DNA from: Streptomyces tendae | Lineage (GTDB): Bacteria > Actinomycetota > Actinomycetes > Streptomycetales > Streptomycetaceae | Direction of reading: 5' to 3' | Length of the DNA: 64,000 nucleotides | Assembly (NCBI RefSeq): GCF_014650435.1 | Contig: NZ_BMUY01000001.1 | Coordinates: 186,001 to 250,000 of the forward strand | In this document: one piece after another, positions 40,801-51,074 of the stretch | How the letters are laid out: each line of letters starts with the position of its first letter | Position numbering within the stretch: the first letter of the stretch is position 1 | Made by a program: the position numbers and the translations under genes | The notes under the pieces: generated by a model | What the model saw: the letters and a program-made list of their open reading frames with translations, nothing else | Told to the model about the DNA's origin: nothing | Databases searched by the model: none

Positions 40801-43281
40801 TCACTCGCGGACGACCGCGCGGCGGCGTACCAGCAGGGTGGCGGAGGCGAGTGACGCCGTCACGGTGAGAGCCGCGCAGGTGGCCGCGGTCGCCGCGACG
40901 GCGGTCCATGGGACGACCGGGGTGGCGGGGACCGCGAGCAGGTGCAGGGCCGCGCCCATGCCCGCCAGGTTGAGGCCGGCGACCAGCAGGCCCAGGAGGG
41001 TGCCCACCGCGGCGACCGTCAGTGACTCGACGGCGAGCAGCCGCAGCACCTGAGCGTCGGTGGCGCCCGTGAGGCGCAGGACCGTCAGGTCGCGGACCCG
41101 GTCGGACGTGGCCGTCAGCATCGTGTTGACCACGGAGATCCCGGTGTAGAGCAGGGCGATGCCCAGGACCAGGAAGAGGCCCGTCCGTGTGATGCCGCCG
41201 GACTCGGCCAGGGCCGCTTCGGCCCACTCGTCGCCGCTCGACACCCGTCCGCCCACCGACGCCACCGCCCCGCGCAGCCCGGCGGCCACCGTGTCGGCGT
41301 CGGCGTCGTCGGCGAGGGCGACGTCCACCCGGTCGACGGGGGCGCCCGCGGCGTTGGCCGCGGTGACGTAGACGCCGTTGTCGCCGGTGCCGGTGTGCAT
41401 CACGGCGGCGATGCGCAGGGTCTTCGACGTGCCGTCCCCGAGCCAGACCCGTACCCGCCGGCCGACCGTGTGCTCCTCCCACTCCTCGTTCACGATGATC
41501 GAGTGGTCGTCGAGGTCGGACACCTTGCCCGCGGCGAGCGGGAGGCGGGTGGTGGCGGTGAGGGGCTCGGGGGCGGCGACGGCACGCGCGTCGGACCTGA
41601 TGAGGGCCACGCCGTCCTCCAGGACGTACACCGCGCTCGACGAGGTCGGGGAGAGCTCCGCGCCCGGCACCGCGCGCAGGCGGTCCACGGTCGCCGCGTC
41701 GAAGCCCGCACCGGACGGCGCCGTGACCACGAAGGCGGCGGTGGTCCGCTCCCGGACCTCGGCGGCCTTCGCCCCGTTCAGGGTCGCGACGGCGCCGAGC
41801 AGGGAGCCCGTGAGCGCGACCGTGACCAGCACCGGCGCCGCGACGGCCGCGGTACGGCGCACACCGGCCACCGTGTTCTCCCGGGCCAGCAGGCCCGTGG
41901 CGCCCGGCAGGCGGGCCGGCAACCAGGTGAGCAGGCGCGCCGTCGGGCGCACCACGACCGGTGCGAGCAGCGCCGCCGCGGCGATCAGCGGCATCGGGCG
42001 GCTCACGTACGTCTTGCGGTGCAGCAGGTCGCCGGGGTCGTCGGCCAGCGCGAGTACGAGCGTGACCAGCGCGGTCAGCAGCAGCCCCGCCCCGCACACC
42101 CATCGGCCCCGGGTCATCGCCCGGGTGTCGACGGACGCCTCGCGCAGCGCCTCGACGGGACCGGTGCGCCCCGCCCGCCACGCCGCCGCCGTCGCGCCGC
42201 TCAGGGCGACGACGAGCCCCGTCCAGAAGGCCGCGTGGTACGGCCAGGTGTGGTCGCCGATGGCGAACCAGGCCGGTGCCAGCCCCTCCTCGACCACCAG
42301 GGCCGCCAACCGCGGCGCGGCGTACGCACCGAGCACGCAGCCGGCCGCGGAGGCGAGCACCCCGACCCCGAGGGCCTCGGCCAGCACCGTCCGGCGCAGC
42401 TGTCCCGGCGTCGCCCCGGCCGTGCGCAGCAGCCCGAACTCCCGGCGCCGCCGGTCCACCGCGAAGGCGAACGTGGACGCCACGACGAACACCGACACGA
42501 ACGCGGTGACGCCGCCGGCCGTGCCGAACAGGGCGTTCAGGCCGGTCAGCGCCTCGCGGTCCCGGTCGGGGTCCGCGTCCGCGTACCGCCGGTCGTCCCC
42601 GGCGAGCACCCGGACGCCCGCACTGCCCGGCACCGAGTCCCGTCCGGCGTCCCGTACCGCCTTCCGTACGGCGGACACCTCTGCGTCGACCACCACCTGC
42701 ACGCCGACCGGGGCGAGCCGGGCGGCCCGCGCGTCGGTGAAGAAGACGGCGTCCTCGAACCCGCGGCCGGGCACCGTGCCCACCACGCGCAGGGTGCCCC
42801 CGTCCGTGCGCACCCGCTCGCCCGGCGCCGCCCAGCCGCCGGTGACGACGACCTCGTCGGCGGCGCGCGGCGCGCGACCGGCGTCGATCCGGTACGGGGC
42901 GAACGCGGCGGTCGACCACGGGTGGCCCACCAGCTCACCGGGGCCGTGCCCGGCGCCCCGTACGCGCACCGGGAAGGACCGGTCCTCGACGACGGTGCCG
43001 AGCCGCTTCAGCCGGGCCACGACGGCGTCGGGCACGGCACGCGGTCGCGCCAGCTCCTCCGTACGCTCCCCGGAGGCCGTCGGCACCCGCAGGGTGTCCT
43101 GCCCCCGCACCACCACCGGCGCGGCGGCGAACCGCTCCGGTTTCCGGTCGGACGCGTCCAGCGTGGCGGCCAGCGCCAGCCCCGACACGGCCAGCAGGGC
43201 GACACCGAGGGACAGCGCGACGAAGCTGCCGGTGAAGGCGACCCAACGGGTGCGCAGGGTGTGCAGGGCGGTGGTCAGCAC
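40801..43281 (-). CDS. ABC transporter permease, FtsX/MacB type
   Basis: An 826-residue membrane protein with two FtsX modules. One transmembrane helix at the N-terminus ('[19 protein letters not shown]') precedes a large extracytoplasmic domain and then helix bundles, with the motif '[26 protein letters not shown]' near residue 280 and again '[25 protein letters not shown]' near residue 745. The GTG at 43281 overlaps the ATPase stop by seven bases, showing coupling. Such systems export antimicrobial peptides or lipids, or sense envelope stress. No substrate can be named. Confidence 0.87.
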   Translation of the reverse strand: MLTTALHTLRTRWVAFTGSFVALSLGVALLAVSGLALAATLDASDRKPERFAAAPVVVRGQDTLRVPTASGERTEELARPRAVPDAVVARLKRLGTVVEDRSFPVRVRGAGHGPGELVGHPWSTAAFAPYRIDAGRAPRAADEVVVTGGWAAPGERVRTDGGTLRVVGTVPGRGFEDAVFFTDARAARLAPVGVQVVVDAEVSAVRKAVRDAGRDSVPGSAGVRVLAGDDRRYADADPDRDREALTGLNALFGTAGGVTAFVSVFVVASTFAFAVDRRRREFGLLRTAGATPGQLRRTVLAEALGVGVLASAAGCVLGAYAAPRLAALVVEEGLAPAWFAIGDHTWPYHAAFWTGLVVALSGATAAAWRAGRTGPVEALREASVDTRAMTRGRWVCGAGLLLTALVTLVLALADDPGDLLHRKTYVSRPMPLIAAAALLAPVVVRPTARLLTWLPARLPGATGLLARENTVAGVRRTAAVAAPVLVTVALTGSLLGAVATLNGAKAAEVRERTTAAFVVTAPSGAGFDAATVDRLRAVPGAELSPTSSSAVYVLEDGVALIRSDARAVAAPEPLTATTRLPLAAGKVSDLDDHSIIVNEEWEEHTVGRRVRVWLGDGTSKTLRIAAVMHTGTGDNGVYVTAANAAGAPVDRVDVALADDADADTVAAGLRGAVASVGGRVSSGDEWAEAALAESGGITRTGLFLVLGIALLYTGISVVNTMLTATSDRVRDLTVLRLTGATDAQVLRLLAVESLTVAAVGTLLGLLVAGLNLAGMGAALHLLAVPATPVVPWTAVAATAATCAALTVTASLASATLLVRRRAVVRE

Positions 43282-44015
43282 GGGGCCGCCTCCAGGTGGG
43301 TCAGGTGGGCGGCGACGGTGTCGGCGGTGGGGGCGGACAGTTCGCCGTGGACGTGGCCGTCGACGAGGAACAGCACGCGGTCGGCGCGGGCGGCGGCCAC
43401 CGGGTCGTGGGTGACCATGACGACCGTCTGGCCCTCGCGGTCGACCATGCCGCGCAGCAGGGCCAGCACCTCGCGGCCGGCGCGTGAGTCCAGCGCCCCC
43501 GTCGGCTCGTCGGCGAAGAGCACCTCCGGGCGGGTGATCAGCGCGCGGGCCAGGGCGACGCGCTGCTGCTGGCCGCCGGACAGCTCGGTCGGCCGGTGCC
43601 CGGCGCGGTCGGCGAGACCGACCTGGCGCAGCGCCTCGCGCACCCGGTCCCGCGGCGGGCGGCGTCCGGCCAGCCGCAGGGGGAGCGCGACGTTCTGCGC
43701 GGCGGTCAGGGACGGCAGCAGGTTGAACGCCTGGAAGACGAAGCCGACGCGTTCGCGCCGCAGCAGGGTCAGCCGCCGCTCGCTCAGCCCCGTCAGCTCC
43801 GTGCCGCCGACGACGACCGATCCCGACGTGGGCCGGTCCAGTCCGGCGGCGCACTGGAGCAGCGTCGACTTGCCCGAGCCCGAGGGGCCCATGACGGCGG
43901 TGAAGCTGCCGCGGCGGAAGGAGAGGGACACGTCGTCGAGGGCGGTCACGGTGCCGTCGCCCGCGCCGTACCGTCTGCTGACGGAACTCAGTCGGATCGC
44001 GTCGTCGCTGGTCAT
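43275..44015 (-). CDS. ABC transporter ATP-binding protein, MacB/LolD type
   Basis: A 246-residue ATPase with Walker A 'GPSGSGKST' near residue 44, Q-loop 'VGFVFQAFNLLPSLTAAQNV', signature 'LSGGQQQRVALARAL', Walker B 'VLFADEPTGALD' and H-loop 'MVTHDPVAAARAD'. It powers the FtsX-type permease encoded right after it. The operon is divergent from a two-component system, a common arrangement for antibiotic or stress sensing. Confidence 0.92.
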   Translation of the reverse strand: MTSDDAIRLSSVSRRYGAGDGTVTALDDVSLSFRRGSFTAVMGPSGSGKSTLLQCAAGLDRPTSGSVVVGGTELTGLSERRLTLLRRERVGFVFQAFNLLPSLTAAQNVALPLRLAGRRPPRDRVREALRQVGLADRAGHRPTELSGGQQQRVALARALITRPEVLFADEPTGALDSRAGREVLALLRGMVDREGQTVVMVTHDPVAAARADRVLFLVDGHVHGELSAPTADTVAAHLTHLEAAPC

Positions 44016-44195
44016 CAGTCTCCACTTCCCGATGTCCGAGCTGTTCGATGGGGTGCCCGGTGCGCCAACGAAACCGTGCGGGGCGGCACCGGCGCAGTGC
44101 GGCAGGGGCTAGAGCGGGGGTATGGCCTGCCCTACCTCCGTTGCTCCGCCTGGGCCGATGGCCGCGCCGCCCGTGGCGGTCCTACGGTGAGCCGC

Positions 44196-45491
44196 ATGCG
44201 CTCTCGCGACCTGTGGCAGGCCCTGTCCGCCCGCCGCTATCTGCTCTCCGCCTGGCCGTGGCGGGCGACCGCCTACCTGGTGACCGGGGCGGTGGCCGGC
44301 GCCGCGACCCTGGTGGGGCTCGCGGTCGCCCTCGTCGTCGGGGGTGCCCTCACCGTGGTGCTGGTGGGACTGCCGCTGCTGCTGCTCACCGCCCTCGTCG
44401 GCATCCCCCTGGCCCGCCTGGAGCGGCGGCGGCTGCGCCTGATCGACCGCGCTCCCGCCCCTGCCCGGCCGGTACGGCTGCCGCCCGCCACCGGGCCGTG
44501 GCCCTGGCTGGTAACCCGTCTGCGCGAACGGGCGACCTGGCGGGAGCTGGGCCACGCGCTGCTGTTCGCCCTGCTGCTCTGGCCACTGGACGCGCTGGTC
44601 GTCGCCTTCGCCCTGGCGGCACCCCTCCATCTCGCCGCCACCCCGCTGGTGATGGCCGCGTTCGGCGGCGGCGAGGAGGCGAAGGTCCTCAAGCAGTGGA
44701 CGGTCACCACCTGGCCGGCCGCGTCCGGCGTCGCCGTGCTCGGGCTGCTGCTCCTCGCCCTCGGCGGCTACGCGCTGGGCCTGGCGGCGGGCGTGCGGGC
44801 CGAGCTGGCCCGGGTGCTCGTGGGTGCCCCGGGCGAGGGCGATCCGGAGGCCAGGGTCGTCGAACTCACCCGCTCCCGGGCCCGGTTGGTGGACGCCTTC
44901 GAGGCCGAGCGGCGCCGCATCGAACGCGACCTGCACGACGGTGCCCAGCAGCGCCTGGTCGCCCTGACGATGGCCCTCGGCCTGGCCCGCCTGGACGCGC
45001 CGCCCGGTCCGCTGGCCGACCAGCTGGCCAAGGCGCACGGGGAGGCGGGCCGGGCCCTGGAGGAACTGCGCGAGCTGATCCACGGCATCCACCCCAAGGT
45101 CCTCGCCGACTACGGGCTGCCCGCGGCGGTCGCCGACGCCGCCGACCGCTCCGCCGTCCCCGTCGACGTCGCCCTGGAACTGCCCGGACGGCTGCCCCGG
45201 GCGGTGGAGGCCACCGCCTACTTCGTGGTCTGCGAGGCCCTCGCCAACGTCGGCAGGCACAGCGGCGCCGACCGCGCGGAGGTGACCGGCGGCCACCGCG
45301 ACGGTCGGCTCCTGCTGCGCATCCGGGACGACGGCCGGGGCGGGGCCGACGTCGCGGCGGGCAGCGGGCTGACCGGGCTCGCCGACCGGGTGTCGGTCCT
45401 GGATGGCAGACTCTCCCTGTCCAGCCCGCCGGGCGGACCGACCCTGCTGAGCGTGGAGATTCCTTGCGAGTGGACCGAACGCTTCGCGTAG
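44196..45491 (+). CDS. Sensor histidine kinase, NarL/DesK type
   Basis: A 431-residue membrane kinase. Several hydrophobic segments occupy residues 25-70 and 115-210; then the HisKA_3 box 'AERRRIERDLHDGAQQRLVALTM' has the phospho-acceptor His247. The C-terminal ATPase domain has the N box 'ALANVGRHSGA', the G1 box 'DDGRGGAD' and 'GSGLTGLADRV'. The ATG at 44196 follows GGTGAG. The response regulator overlaps its end, and the ABC transporter operon is divergent, so that transporter is the likely target. Confidence 0.9.
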   Translation: MRSRDLWQALSARRYLLSAWPWRATAYLVTGAVAGAATLVGLAVALVVGGALTVVLVGLPLLLLTALVGIPLARLERRRLRLIDRAPAPARPVRLPPATGPWPWLVTRLRERATWRELGHALLFALLLWPLDALVVAFALAAPLHLAATPLVMAAFGGGEEAKVLKQWTVTTWPAASGVAVLGLLLLALGGYALGLAAGVRAELARVLVGAPGEGDPEARVVELTRSRARLVDAFEAERRRIERDLHDGAQQRLVALTMALGLARLDAPPGPLADQLAKAHGEAGRALEELRELIHGIHPKVLADYGLPAAVADAADRSAVPVDVALELPGRLPRAVEATAYFVVCEALANVGRHSGADRAEVTGGHRDGRLLLRIRDDGRGGADVAAGSGLTGLADRVSVLDGRLSLSSPPGGPTLLSVEIPCEWTERFA

Positions 45492-46123
45492 TGCTCGCCG
45501 AGGACAGCGTGCTGCTGCGGGACGGCCTGACCGGCCTGCTGGCCCGCTTCGGCCACGAGGTCGTGGCGGCCGTCGGCGACGCGGAGGCGCTCGTCGCCGC
45601 GGTCACGGAGCACGTCCCGGACGTGGTCGTCACCGACGTGCGCATGCCGCCCGGCTTCCAGGACGAGGGCCTGCACGCGGCCGTGCGCCTGCGCGAGGAG
45701 CGGCCCACGCTGCCGGTCCTCGTCCTCAGCCAGTACGTGCAACGGGCCTACGCGGCCGAGCTGCTGGACTCCGGCGACGGCACCGGCGTCGGCTATCTGC
45801 TCAAGGACCGCGTCGGCCAGGTCGAGGAGTTCGTCGACGCGCTGGCCGAGGTCGCGGACGGCGGCACGGTCGTCGACCCGGAGGTGGTACGCCAGTTGCT
45901 GCGCCGCCGCCGGGACCCGCTGGAGCGGCTCAGCCCGCGCGAGCGCGAGGTGCTCGCGTTGATCGCGGAGGGCCGGTCCAACGCGGCCATCGCCCGTCAA
46001 CTCGTCGTCTCCGAGGCGGCCGTGGGCAAGCACATCGGCAGCATCCTCGCCAAGCTCGACCTGCCCCCGGCGACCGAGACGCACCGCAGGGTGCTGGCGG
46101 TGCTGACGTATCTGCGGGGCTGA
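45464..46123 (+). CDS. Response regulator, NarL/FixJ family
   Basis: A 219-residue regulator: receiver domain with 'RVVLAEDSVLLRDGL' and phospho-acceptor Asp58 in 'VVVTDVRMPPG', then the LuxR-type DNA-binding domain 'LSPREREVLALIAEGRSNAAIARQL' and 'VGKHIGSILAKLDL'. The start is TTG at 45464 (GGAG five bases upstream) or GTG at 45470; both overlap the kinase end by 20-30 bases. It pairs with the kinase and probably controls the divergent ABC operon. Confidence 0.88.
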   Translation: MRVDRTLRVVLAEDSVLLRDGLTGLLARFGHEVVAAVGDAEALVAAVTEHVPDVVVTDVRMPPGFQDEGLHAAVRLREERPTLPVLVLSQYVQRAYAAELLDSGDGTGVGYLLKDRVGQVEEFVDALAEVADGGTVVDPEVVRQLLRRRRDPLERLSPREREVLALIAEGRSNAAIARQLVVSEAAVGKHIGSILAKLDLPPATETHRRVLAVLTYLRG

Positions 46124-46245
46124 CGCGGGTCGAGCGAAGGTGTACGGGTTCGGTCACAAGTGCCGCACGAAGCAACACTTCTCCTCCACTCGACGGCAGG
46201 ATGGATCACCGTCGACGCCCCCGCACCGAGGCAGAAAGTGAGCCC

Positions 46246-47385
46246 GTGAGTTCCGTCCCGCCGCCCGACCGCTCCGACGACGAACCGGCCCCGTCGATCT
46301 CCGACGAAGAGTTGGAGTCGTTCCTGCGGGAGGCCGCCGACGGTGGTGGCGCCTCCGCACCCAAGGAGCCGTCGGCGCGGGCGCGGATGGTGGCGGCCCG
46401 GCTGCGGGACCAGGAGGAGCCGACGCCCTGGCGGGCCCCGCAGGGCAACCCGAAGGACGACGGCCGCGGCCGTCGGCGCCTGGTGGGCACGGTGGTCGGC
46501 GTGGTGGTGCTGGCGGCGCTCGCCGTCGTCGCCGTACGGCCCTCCCTGGTCCTGGACCGGCTGCCCGGCGGAGACGACGCCTCGGCGTCACCGACCCTGT
46601 CGGCCGAGTCGGCGCGGCCGACCGGCGCCCCCGGGGAGGCGGCCGGGGCGGAGCGTGCCACGCGCGAGCACCCGTTCCGCGGCTCGCCCGCCGAGCGGTG
46701 GGCCGAGGGCGCCGACGCCATCGAGGTACCGGCGGCGAAGCCGCTGTCCGGCATGAGCAGGGACGACGTGGCGTTCGCGCTGCGCCGTACCAAGGAACTC
46801 CTGGTCGCCGCCAACCTGGACCCCGCGGTCCTGCGCGGGGAACGGCCGGACGAGGCGCTGGACGTGCTCGACCCGAAGCAGCCGGAGCTGCTGCCCAAGC
46901 TGCGCCGCTCGCTGAGCGACCCGGACGCGGACCACGACCCGCTCCGGCTCTTCACCCGCTTCGACCCGGACGAGACCCGCCTGGCCGGTGACGTCGTGAA
47001 GGTCCGCGGCCGCATGACGCTCGCCGCGGGCGAACCGGGCGTGGTGAAGGTCAACGCGGACTACACCTTCGTCTATCCGCTGGTCCGGGCCGACGACGCC
47101 GACGGGCCGGTCGCCCGCACGATCATCCGCCGGGTGCTCACCCTGACTCTGAACGACCCGGCCAAGTGGAACGTGACCGAGGGCAAGCTCCTGGTGGAGA
47201 AGTACTTCTCCGAGTACGGCAACACCGACTGCGACGTCTACGACGGCTACCTGCACCCCGGCTTCCCCGACGACGACGGTCCCGGCGGCGCGCGGCCCAC
47301 CGGCCCCCTGACCGACCCCTACGACCGGAGCCGCCCCCTCACCGGCTCCGGTTCGGGAGGCTGCGGCCAGGTCACCCGTACCTGA
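46246..47385 (+). CDS. Single-span membrane protein of unknown function
   Basis: A 379-residue protein not recognised as a named family. The N-terminal ~75 residues are acidic and Pro-rich, one transmembrane helix follows ('LVGTVVGVVVLAALAVVAV', near residue 90), and the rest is outside the membrane by prediction. That outer part ends in a Gly/Pro-rich tail with two late cysteines ('TDCDVYD' and 'GGCGQ'). The GTG at 46246 was chosen, but an ATG at 46201 would add 15 residues. The TCS genes upstream run in the same direction. Confidence 0.6.
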   Translation: MSSVPPPDRSDDEPAPSISDEELESFLREAADGGGASAPKEPSARARMVAARLRDQEEPTPWRAPQGNPKDDGRGRRRLVGTVVGVVVLAALAVVAVRPSLVLDRLPGGDDASASPTLSAESARPTGAPGEAAGAERATREHPFRGSPAERWAEGADAIEVPAAKPLSGMSRDDVAFALRRTKELLVAANLDPAVLRGERPDEALDVLDPKQPELLPKLRRSLSDPDADHDPLRLFTRFDPDETRLAGDVVKVRGRMTLAAGEPGVVKVNADYTFVYPLVRADDADGPVARTIIRRVLTLTLNDPAKWNVTEGKLLVEKYFSEYGNTDCDVYDGYLHPGFPDDDGPGGARPTGPLTDPYDRSRPLTGSGSGGCGQVTRT

Positions 47386-47469
47386 CGCGGACGTGACCGG
47401 GCCCGGGCGCTCTCCCTCACGCACGCCCGGACCCGTCCCCCGTTGTCCCCTGTGGGGGTCAGTGGGGTG

Positions 47470-48840
47470 TCACACTCGCTGCCACAGCGCCGGAACGTTC
47501 GGCGGCTCCCAGCCCGCGTAGGCCTGGTGGCCCTGCAGGCAGCGGAAGGTGGCGCCGCCGTAGGTCACGGTGTCGCCCGGCTGGTAGACGGTGCCGGCCG
47601 CCCAGGTGCCGCCGGGCTCGCCGGGCTCCTCGCCGCCGTCGTCGCCGCCGGTGGTCTTGAGCGTGAGCCCGTAGTTCTGGAGCAGCGCGTTGATCGGCTG
47701 GAAGAAGGTCTCGCCGCCGGAGCGGCAGTCGCCCGAACCGCCCGAGGTGACGCCCTGCGCCTGGCTGCCGGAGATGTAGGAGCCGCCGGAGTCACCGGGC
47801 TCCGCGCACACCGTGGTCTTGGTGACCGGGGAGATGGTGCCTTCCTGGTAGGTGACGCTGGTGTTCAGCTGCGTCACGGTGCCGCAGTGCCAGCCGGTCG
47901 TCGAGCCGGACCGGCACACGGACGCGCCGACCGGGGAGGCCGTGGAACCGGTGACCTGGACGTTCTGCCCACCGGCGCCGAGGACGTACGGGGTCGCCGT
48001 CCACTGGGAGTTGGTGGCGACCCACGCCATGTCGCGGCCAGGGAAGATCGAGCCCTGGAAGGTGCCCTGCGCCACCCGGTTGGCGCCCGTCGTACTGGCG
48101 CCGGCCCGGCCGCAGTGGCCCGCGGTGGCGAAGCCCTGCTGGGTGCCCTTGGTGATCGGGAAGCCGATCGAGCAGCGGCTGCTGTTGTTGATGTAGTACG
48201 CCTCGCCGCCGCGCAGGTCGTAGAAGGTGCGGGGCCGCTCGGTGCGGCTCTTCACGCGGGCGAGGGCGTCGTCGACACCGGCCGCCGAGAGCAGCTTGCG
48301 GGCCGCGGCGGGACGGATCGCCTCGACGACGACGGTGTTGGTGCGCGTGTCGACGTACCAGACGGGCGCGTCCGCGGTGTTCAGACCGGCCGCCGCCTTG
48401 TCCAGGCGGGCCTTGGCCGCGTCCAGGTCGGCGAGCGAGTGGCGCACGACCTTCGCCTCGGCGCCCCGCGCCTCGATCGCGGCGACGTCGCCCGCGTCGG
48501 TCGTCGCCACGGTCAGGGTGCCGGACTCGGCACCGCGCACCCACGCGCCCGCGAAGTCGCCGCCGAGCGCGGCCCGCAGCCGGCCCGCCGTGGCGCCCGC
48601 CTCGGCCTCGTTGACGAGGCGGCGCTCCGCCTGCTGAGCGTCGAGGCCGAGGTCCCGCTGCATGGCCTTGAGGAGAGCGGGGGGCGCGGCGTCGGTGCGC
48701 AGCGTCTCGGCCGCGGTGGGGGCGGAGTCGGCGGGTGCCGTCCCGGCGCTCGCGGAGCCGCTGAGCCCGGCCACGAGCAGGGCCGCGGTCGCGGCGACGG
48801 CGGCACCCACGGCTCTGTGGTGTCGGTGTCGGTGGGGCAT
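47470..48840 (-). CDS. Secreted streptogrisin-type serine protease with chitin-binding module
   Basis: A 456-residue secreted preproprotein: signal peptide (residues 1-35, ending 'GSASA'), an alpha-lytic protease prodomain with 'LRAALGGDFAGAWV', a chymotrypsin-like S1 domain with His in 'FATAGHCGR', Asp in 'FPGRDMAWV' and Ser in 'EPGDSGGSYISG', then a Gly/Glu linker and a C-terminal carbohydrate-binding module (CBM5/12) 'TWAAGTVYQPGDTVTYGGATF'. This is the SprC layout. The ATG at 48840 begins the signal peptide. The upstream region carries repeated CGTTATGG boxes. Confidence 0.9.
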   Translation of the reverse strand: MPHRHRHHRAVGAAVAATAALLVAGLSGSASAGTAPADSAPTAAETLRTDAAPPALLKAMQRDLGLDAQQAERRLVNEAEAGATAGRLRAALGGDFAGAWVRGAESGTLTVATTDAGDVAAIEARGAEAKVVRHSLADLDAAKARLDKAAAGLNTADAPVWYVDTRTNTVVVEAIRPAAARKLLSAAGVDDALARVKSRTERPRTFYDLRGGEAYYINNSSRCSIGFPITKGTQQGFATAGHCGRAGASTTGANRVAQGTFQGSIFPGRDMAWVATNSQWTATPYVLGAGGQNVQVTGSTASPVGASVCRSGSTTGWHCGTVTQLNTSVTYQEGTISPVTKTTVCAEPGDSGGSYISGSQAQGVTSGGSGDCRSGGETFFQPINALLQNYGLTLKTTGGDDGGEEPGEPGGTWAAGTVYQPGDTVTYGGATFRCLQGHQAYAGWEPPNVPALWQRV

Positions 48841-48900
48841 GGGGGATCTCCTCGGTCTCGGTGGGGAGGTGCCGAAACCGTAGGGAGGGGCGACCGGCCG

Positions 48901-49034
48901 CCATAAGAGGTCAGTCGTCCCTCTCCCCGGCGTTATGGAACACGCTGTTGTGGAGCTCGACGTCACGGGGGCCGGCGTTATGGGGCCCGAATCACGGGGC
49001 CCGACGTCATGGAGCCCGGCGTTATGGAACCCGG
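48901..49034. repeat. Repeated CGTTATGG boxes between the protease and LysR genes
   Basis: CGTTATGG at 48931-48938, 48976-48983 and 49020-49027, a one-mismatch copy CGTCATGG at 49005-49012, and an inverted CCATAA at 48901-48906. The extended unit is CCGGCGTTATGG followed by AAC or GGG. The last copy overlaps the LysR stop codon. Confidence 0.7.
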
Positions 49035-49969
49035 TGGGCCGACATCCACTCCGTGTAGCTGTCGCTGTTCGCCGCCACGCTCGCGTGCGCCATGCGCGCC
49101 TGCGAGAGCACCTCGGCGGCGGTGTCCTGCCGCTGCGTCGCCGCGTGCCAGCCGAGCAGGTGCCGCCAGGTCAGCGGGGTGCCGACGAGCGGCCGGGTCA
49201 CGATCTGGGGCGTGGTCGGGAAGGTCGCCCGGCACAGCCCGACCGCCCGCCCCACCTGCACCAGGTGCACGAGCGACGCGGTGTCCGTCTCGTACATGCG
49301 GCGCGGGGTGAAACCGGCCCGGGCGCACGAGGCGGTGAAGCAGTCGCCGAAGCAGCCGTCGCCGGGTACGCAGGCCCACTCCTCGTCGGCCAGCTCCGTG
49401 AGGTCCACCTCCGCGCGGTGGGCGAGGGGATGGCCGTCGGGCACCATGACGAACACCGGGTCGACGGCGACCTCCCGCCACACCAGCCCCTCCCCGGCGG
49501 GCGGCGACGCGGTGCCGCAGGTCCCGGCCAGCGCGAAGTCCAGGCGTCCCTCGGCGAGCTGCCCGGCCAGCTCGCGTTCGGACCAGGAGGTGCAGGTGGT
49601 CATCCGGGCGTCGGGCGCCACACCGGCCAGCCGGTCGAGGAGGGCGCCCAGTAAGGGCCCGTGGGTGCCGCCGATCCGCAGCCGCTCCGCCGTGCGCGGC
49701 GCCCGGGCGAACCGGGCCGCCTCCTGCTGCAGCTCGGTCACCGCGGGCAGCACGATCCGGCTCCGTTCCAGCACCAGCTCGCCCAGCGCGGTGGCCCGCA
49801 CGCCGTGCCGGCCGCGCACGAACAGCGCGCCGCCCAGGGCCCGTTCGATCCGCTTGAGCTGTGCGCTCAACGCGGGCTGCGCGAGACCGAGAGCCGTCGC
49901 CGCCCTGGTGAGGCTGCCGGCGTCGGCGATGGCCCGGACCGTCTTGAGATGCCGCAACTCCAGCTCCAT
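49022..49969 (-). CDS. LysR family transcriptional regulator
   Basis: A 315-residue LTTR: HTH 'LRHLKTVRAIADAGSLTRAATALGLAQPALSAQLKRIE' at residues 4-41, then the effector-binding domain. It lies directly upstream of, and in the same direction as, the secreted protease gene, so it may activate it; both the promoter gap and the regulator's own 3' end contain CGTTATGG boxes. Effector unknown. Confidence 0.85.
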   Translation of the reverse strand: MELELRHLKTVRAIADAGSLTRAATALGLAQPALSAQLKRIERALGGALFVRGRHGVRATALGELVLERSRIVLPAVTELQQEAARFARAPRTAERLRIGGTHGPLLGALLDRLAGVAPDARMTTCTSWSERELAGQLAEGRLDFALAGTCGTASPPAGEGLVWREVAVDPVFVMVPDGHPLAHRAEVDLTELADEEWACVPGDGCFGDCFTASCARAGFTPRRMYETDTASLVHLVQVGRAVGLCRATFPTTPQIVTRPLVGTPLTWRHLLGWHAATQRQDTAAEVLSQARMAHASVAANSDSYTEWMSAHRVP

Positions 49970-50033
49970 GAGGGGAGCTTGCGACGCGGGGAGGACGGGG
50001 GCAAGGGGTTGGTACGGACCTGTGGAGGAAACT

Positions 50034-51017
50034 TCAAGTACTTGCTTCCTCGTTCGCGGCGGTCAACTCCCGGGTCCGGCGCAGCAGCTCCTCCCGTACG
50101 GAGTCCGGTGCCAGCACGCGCAACGGCGTGGCGAGGCTGAAGAGATACCAGGCCAGCCCCTCCGCGCTCGATCCGCCGATCTCGACGACCGTGGCGTCCG
50201 GCCCGTCGGCCCGGTGCAGCCCGACCGTGGCGGGAATGGACCGCAGCGCCTGCTCCATGGGCACCGGCAGGCGGACGGTGGCCAGCACCGCGTACGGCCC
50301 GGTCGCGCTCGCCCGGGACACGAGCAGCGCCGGATCGGGCGGCGGTTCGGCGAACTCGACGGCCCGCCCGGTCGGCTGCAGCCGCTCGATCCGGTCGGCC
50401 CGGAACGTTCGCCACTCGCCCCGCGCGACATCCTGGGCCACGAAGTACCAGCGCCGCCCGGTGTGCACGAGCCGGTACGGGTCGACGTCCCGCACACTGG
50501 CCCGCCCTCCCCAGTCCCGGTACGCCATCCGGGCCCGCTCGGCCCGCCGGCACGCGGCCGCCAGCTCCAGCAGCATCCCGGCCGCGACCTGCGGCTCACC
50601 GGCCCGCGGCGTCTGCACGAACGCGGCGTCCATGTCCCCGAGCCGGTCGCCCAGCCGCTTGGGCAGCACCTGCCGCAGCTTCAGCAGCGCCGACAACGCC
50701 GCCTGGTCCCCGCCGAGCGCCCCGCTCAGCGCGGCCTCCCGCAGCCCGACGGCCACGGCGAGGGCCTCCTCGTCGTCCAGGATCAACGGCGGCGTACGCG
50801 TGCCCGGCCGCAGCCGGTACCCGCCCCACGGTCCCGGGTCGGAGTCGACGGCGTATCCCAGCTCCCGCAGCCGCGCCACGTCCCGCCGCACGGTCCGCTC
50901 CGTGACCTCCATCCGCTCGGCCAGCTCACCGCAGGTCCAGGCGGGGCGGACGGCGAGCAGGGAGACCAGCCGCAGCAGTCGGGCGGAAGTACTGAGCACG
51001 GTGTGGAAGTCTGCCAC
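50034..51017 (-). CDS. WYL-domain transcriptional regulator (YafY type)
   Basis: A 327-residue regulator: N-terminal HTH_11 'SARLLRLVSLLAVRPAWTCGELAERM..TERTVRRDVARLRELGY' and the WYL domain with 'YRDWGGRASVRDVDPYRLVHTGRRWYFVAQD', then a WCX C-terminal region. WYL proteins sense nucleotides or other ligands and often repress nearby genes. A VOC protein gene is divergent 57 bases away and is the likely target. The GTG at 51017 is one of two close starts (TTG at 51023). Confidence 0.87.
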   Translation of the reverse strand: MADFHTVLSTSARLLRLVSLLAVRPAWTCGELAERMEVTERTVRRDVARLRELGYAVDSDPGPWGGYRLRPGTRTPPLILDDEEALAVAVGLREAALSGALGGDQAALSALLKLRQVLPKRLGDRLGDMDAAFVQTPRAGEPQVAAGMLLELAAACRRAERARMAYRDWGGRASVRDVDPYRLVHTGRRWYFVAQDVARGEWRTFRADRIERLQPTGRAVEFAEPPPDPALLVSRASATGPYAVLATVRLPVPMEQALRSIPATVGLHRADGPDATVVEIGGSSAEGLAWYLFSLATPLRVLAPDSVREELLRRTRELTAANEEAST

Positions 51018-51074
51018 GATCAACCGGCGTGACCAGGACCGAACCTGTCCTGATCACGCCCTACGGTCTCTCCC

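Noticed and set aside
39362..42919. A 1185-codon antisense open frame over tuf and beyond
   Set aside because: It covers the certain tuf gene and the terminator region, has no recognisable domain, and shows arginine/glycine-rich shadow composition.
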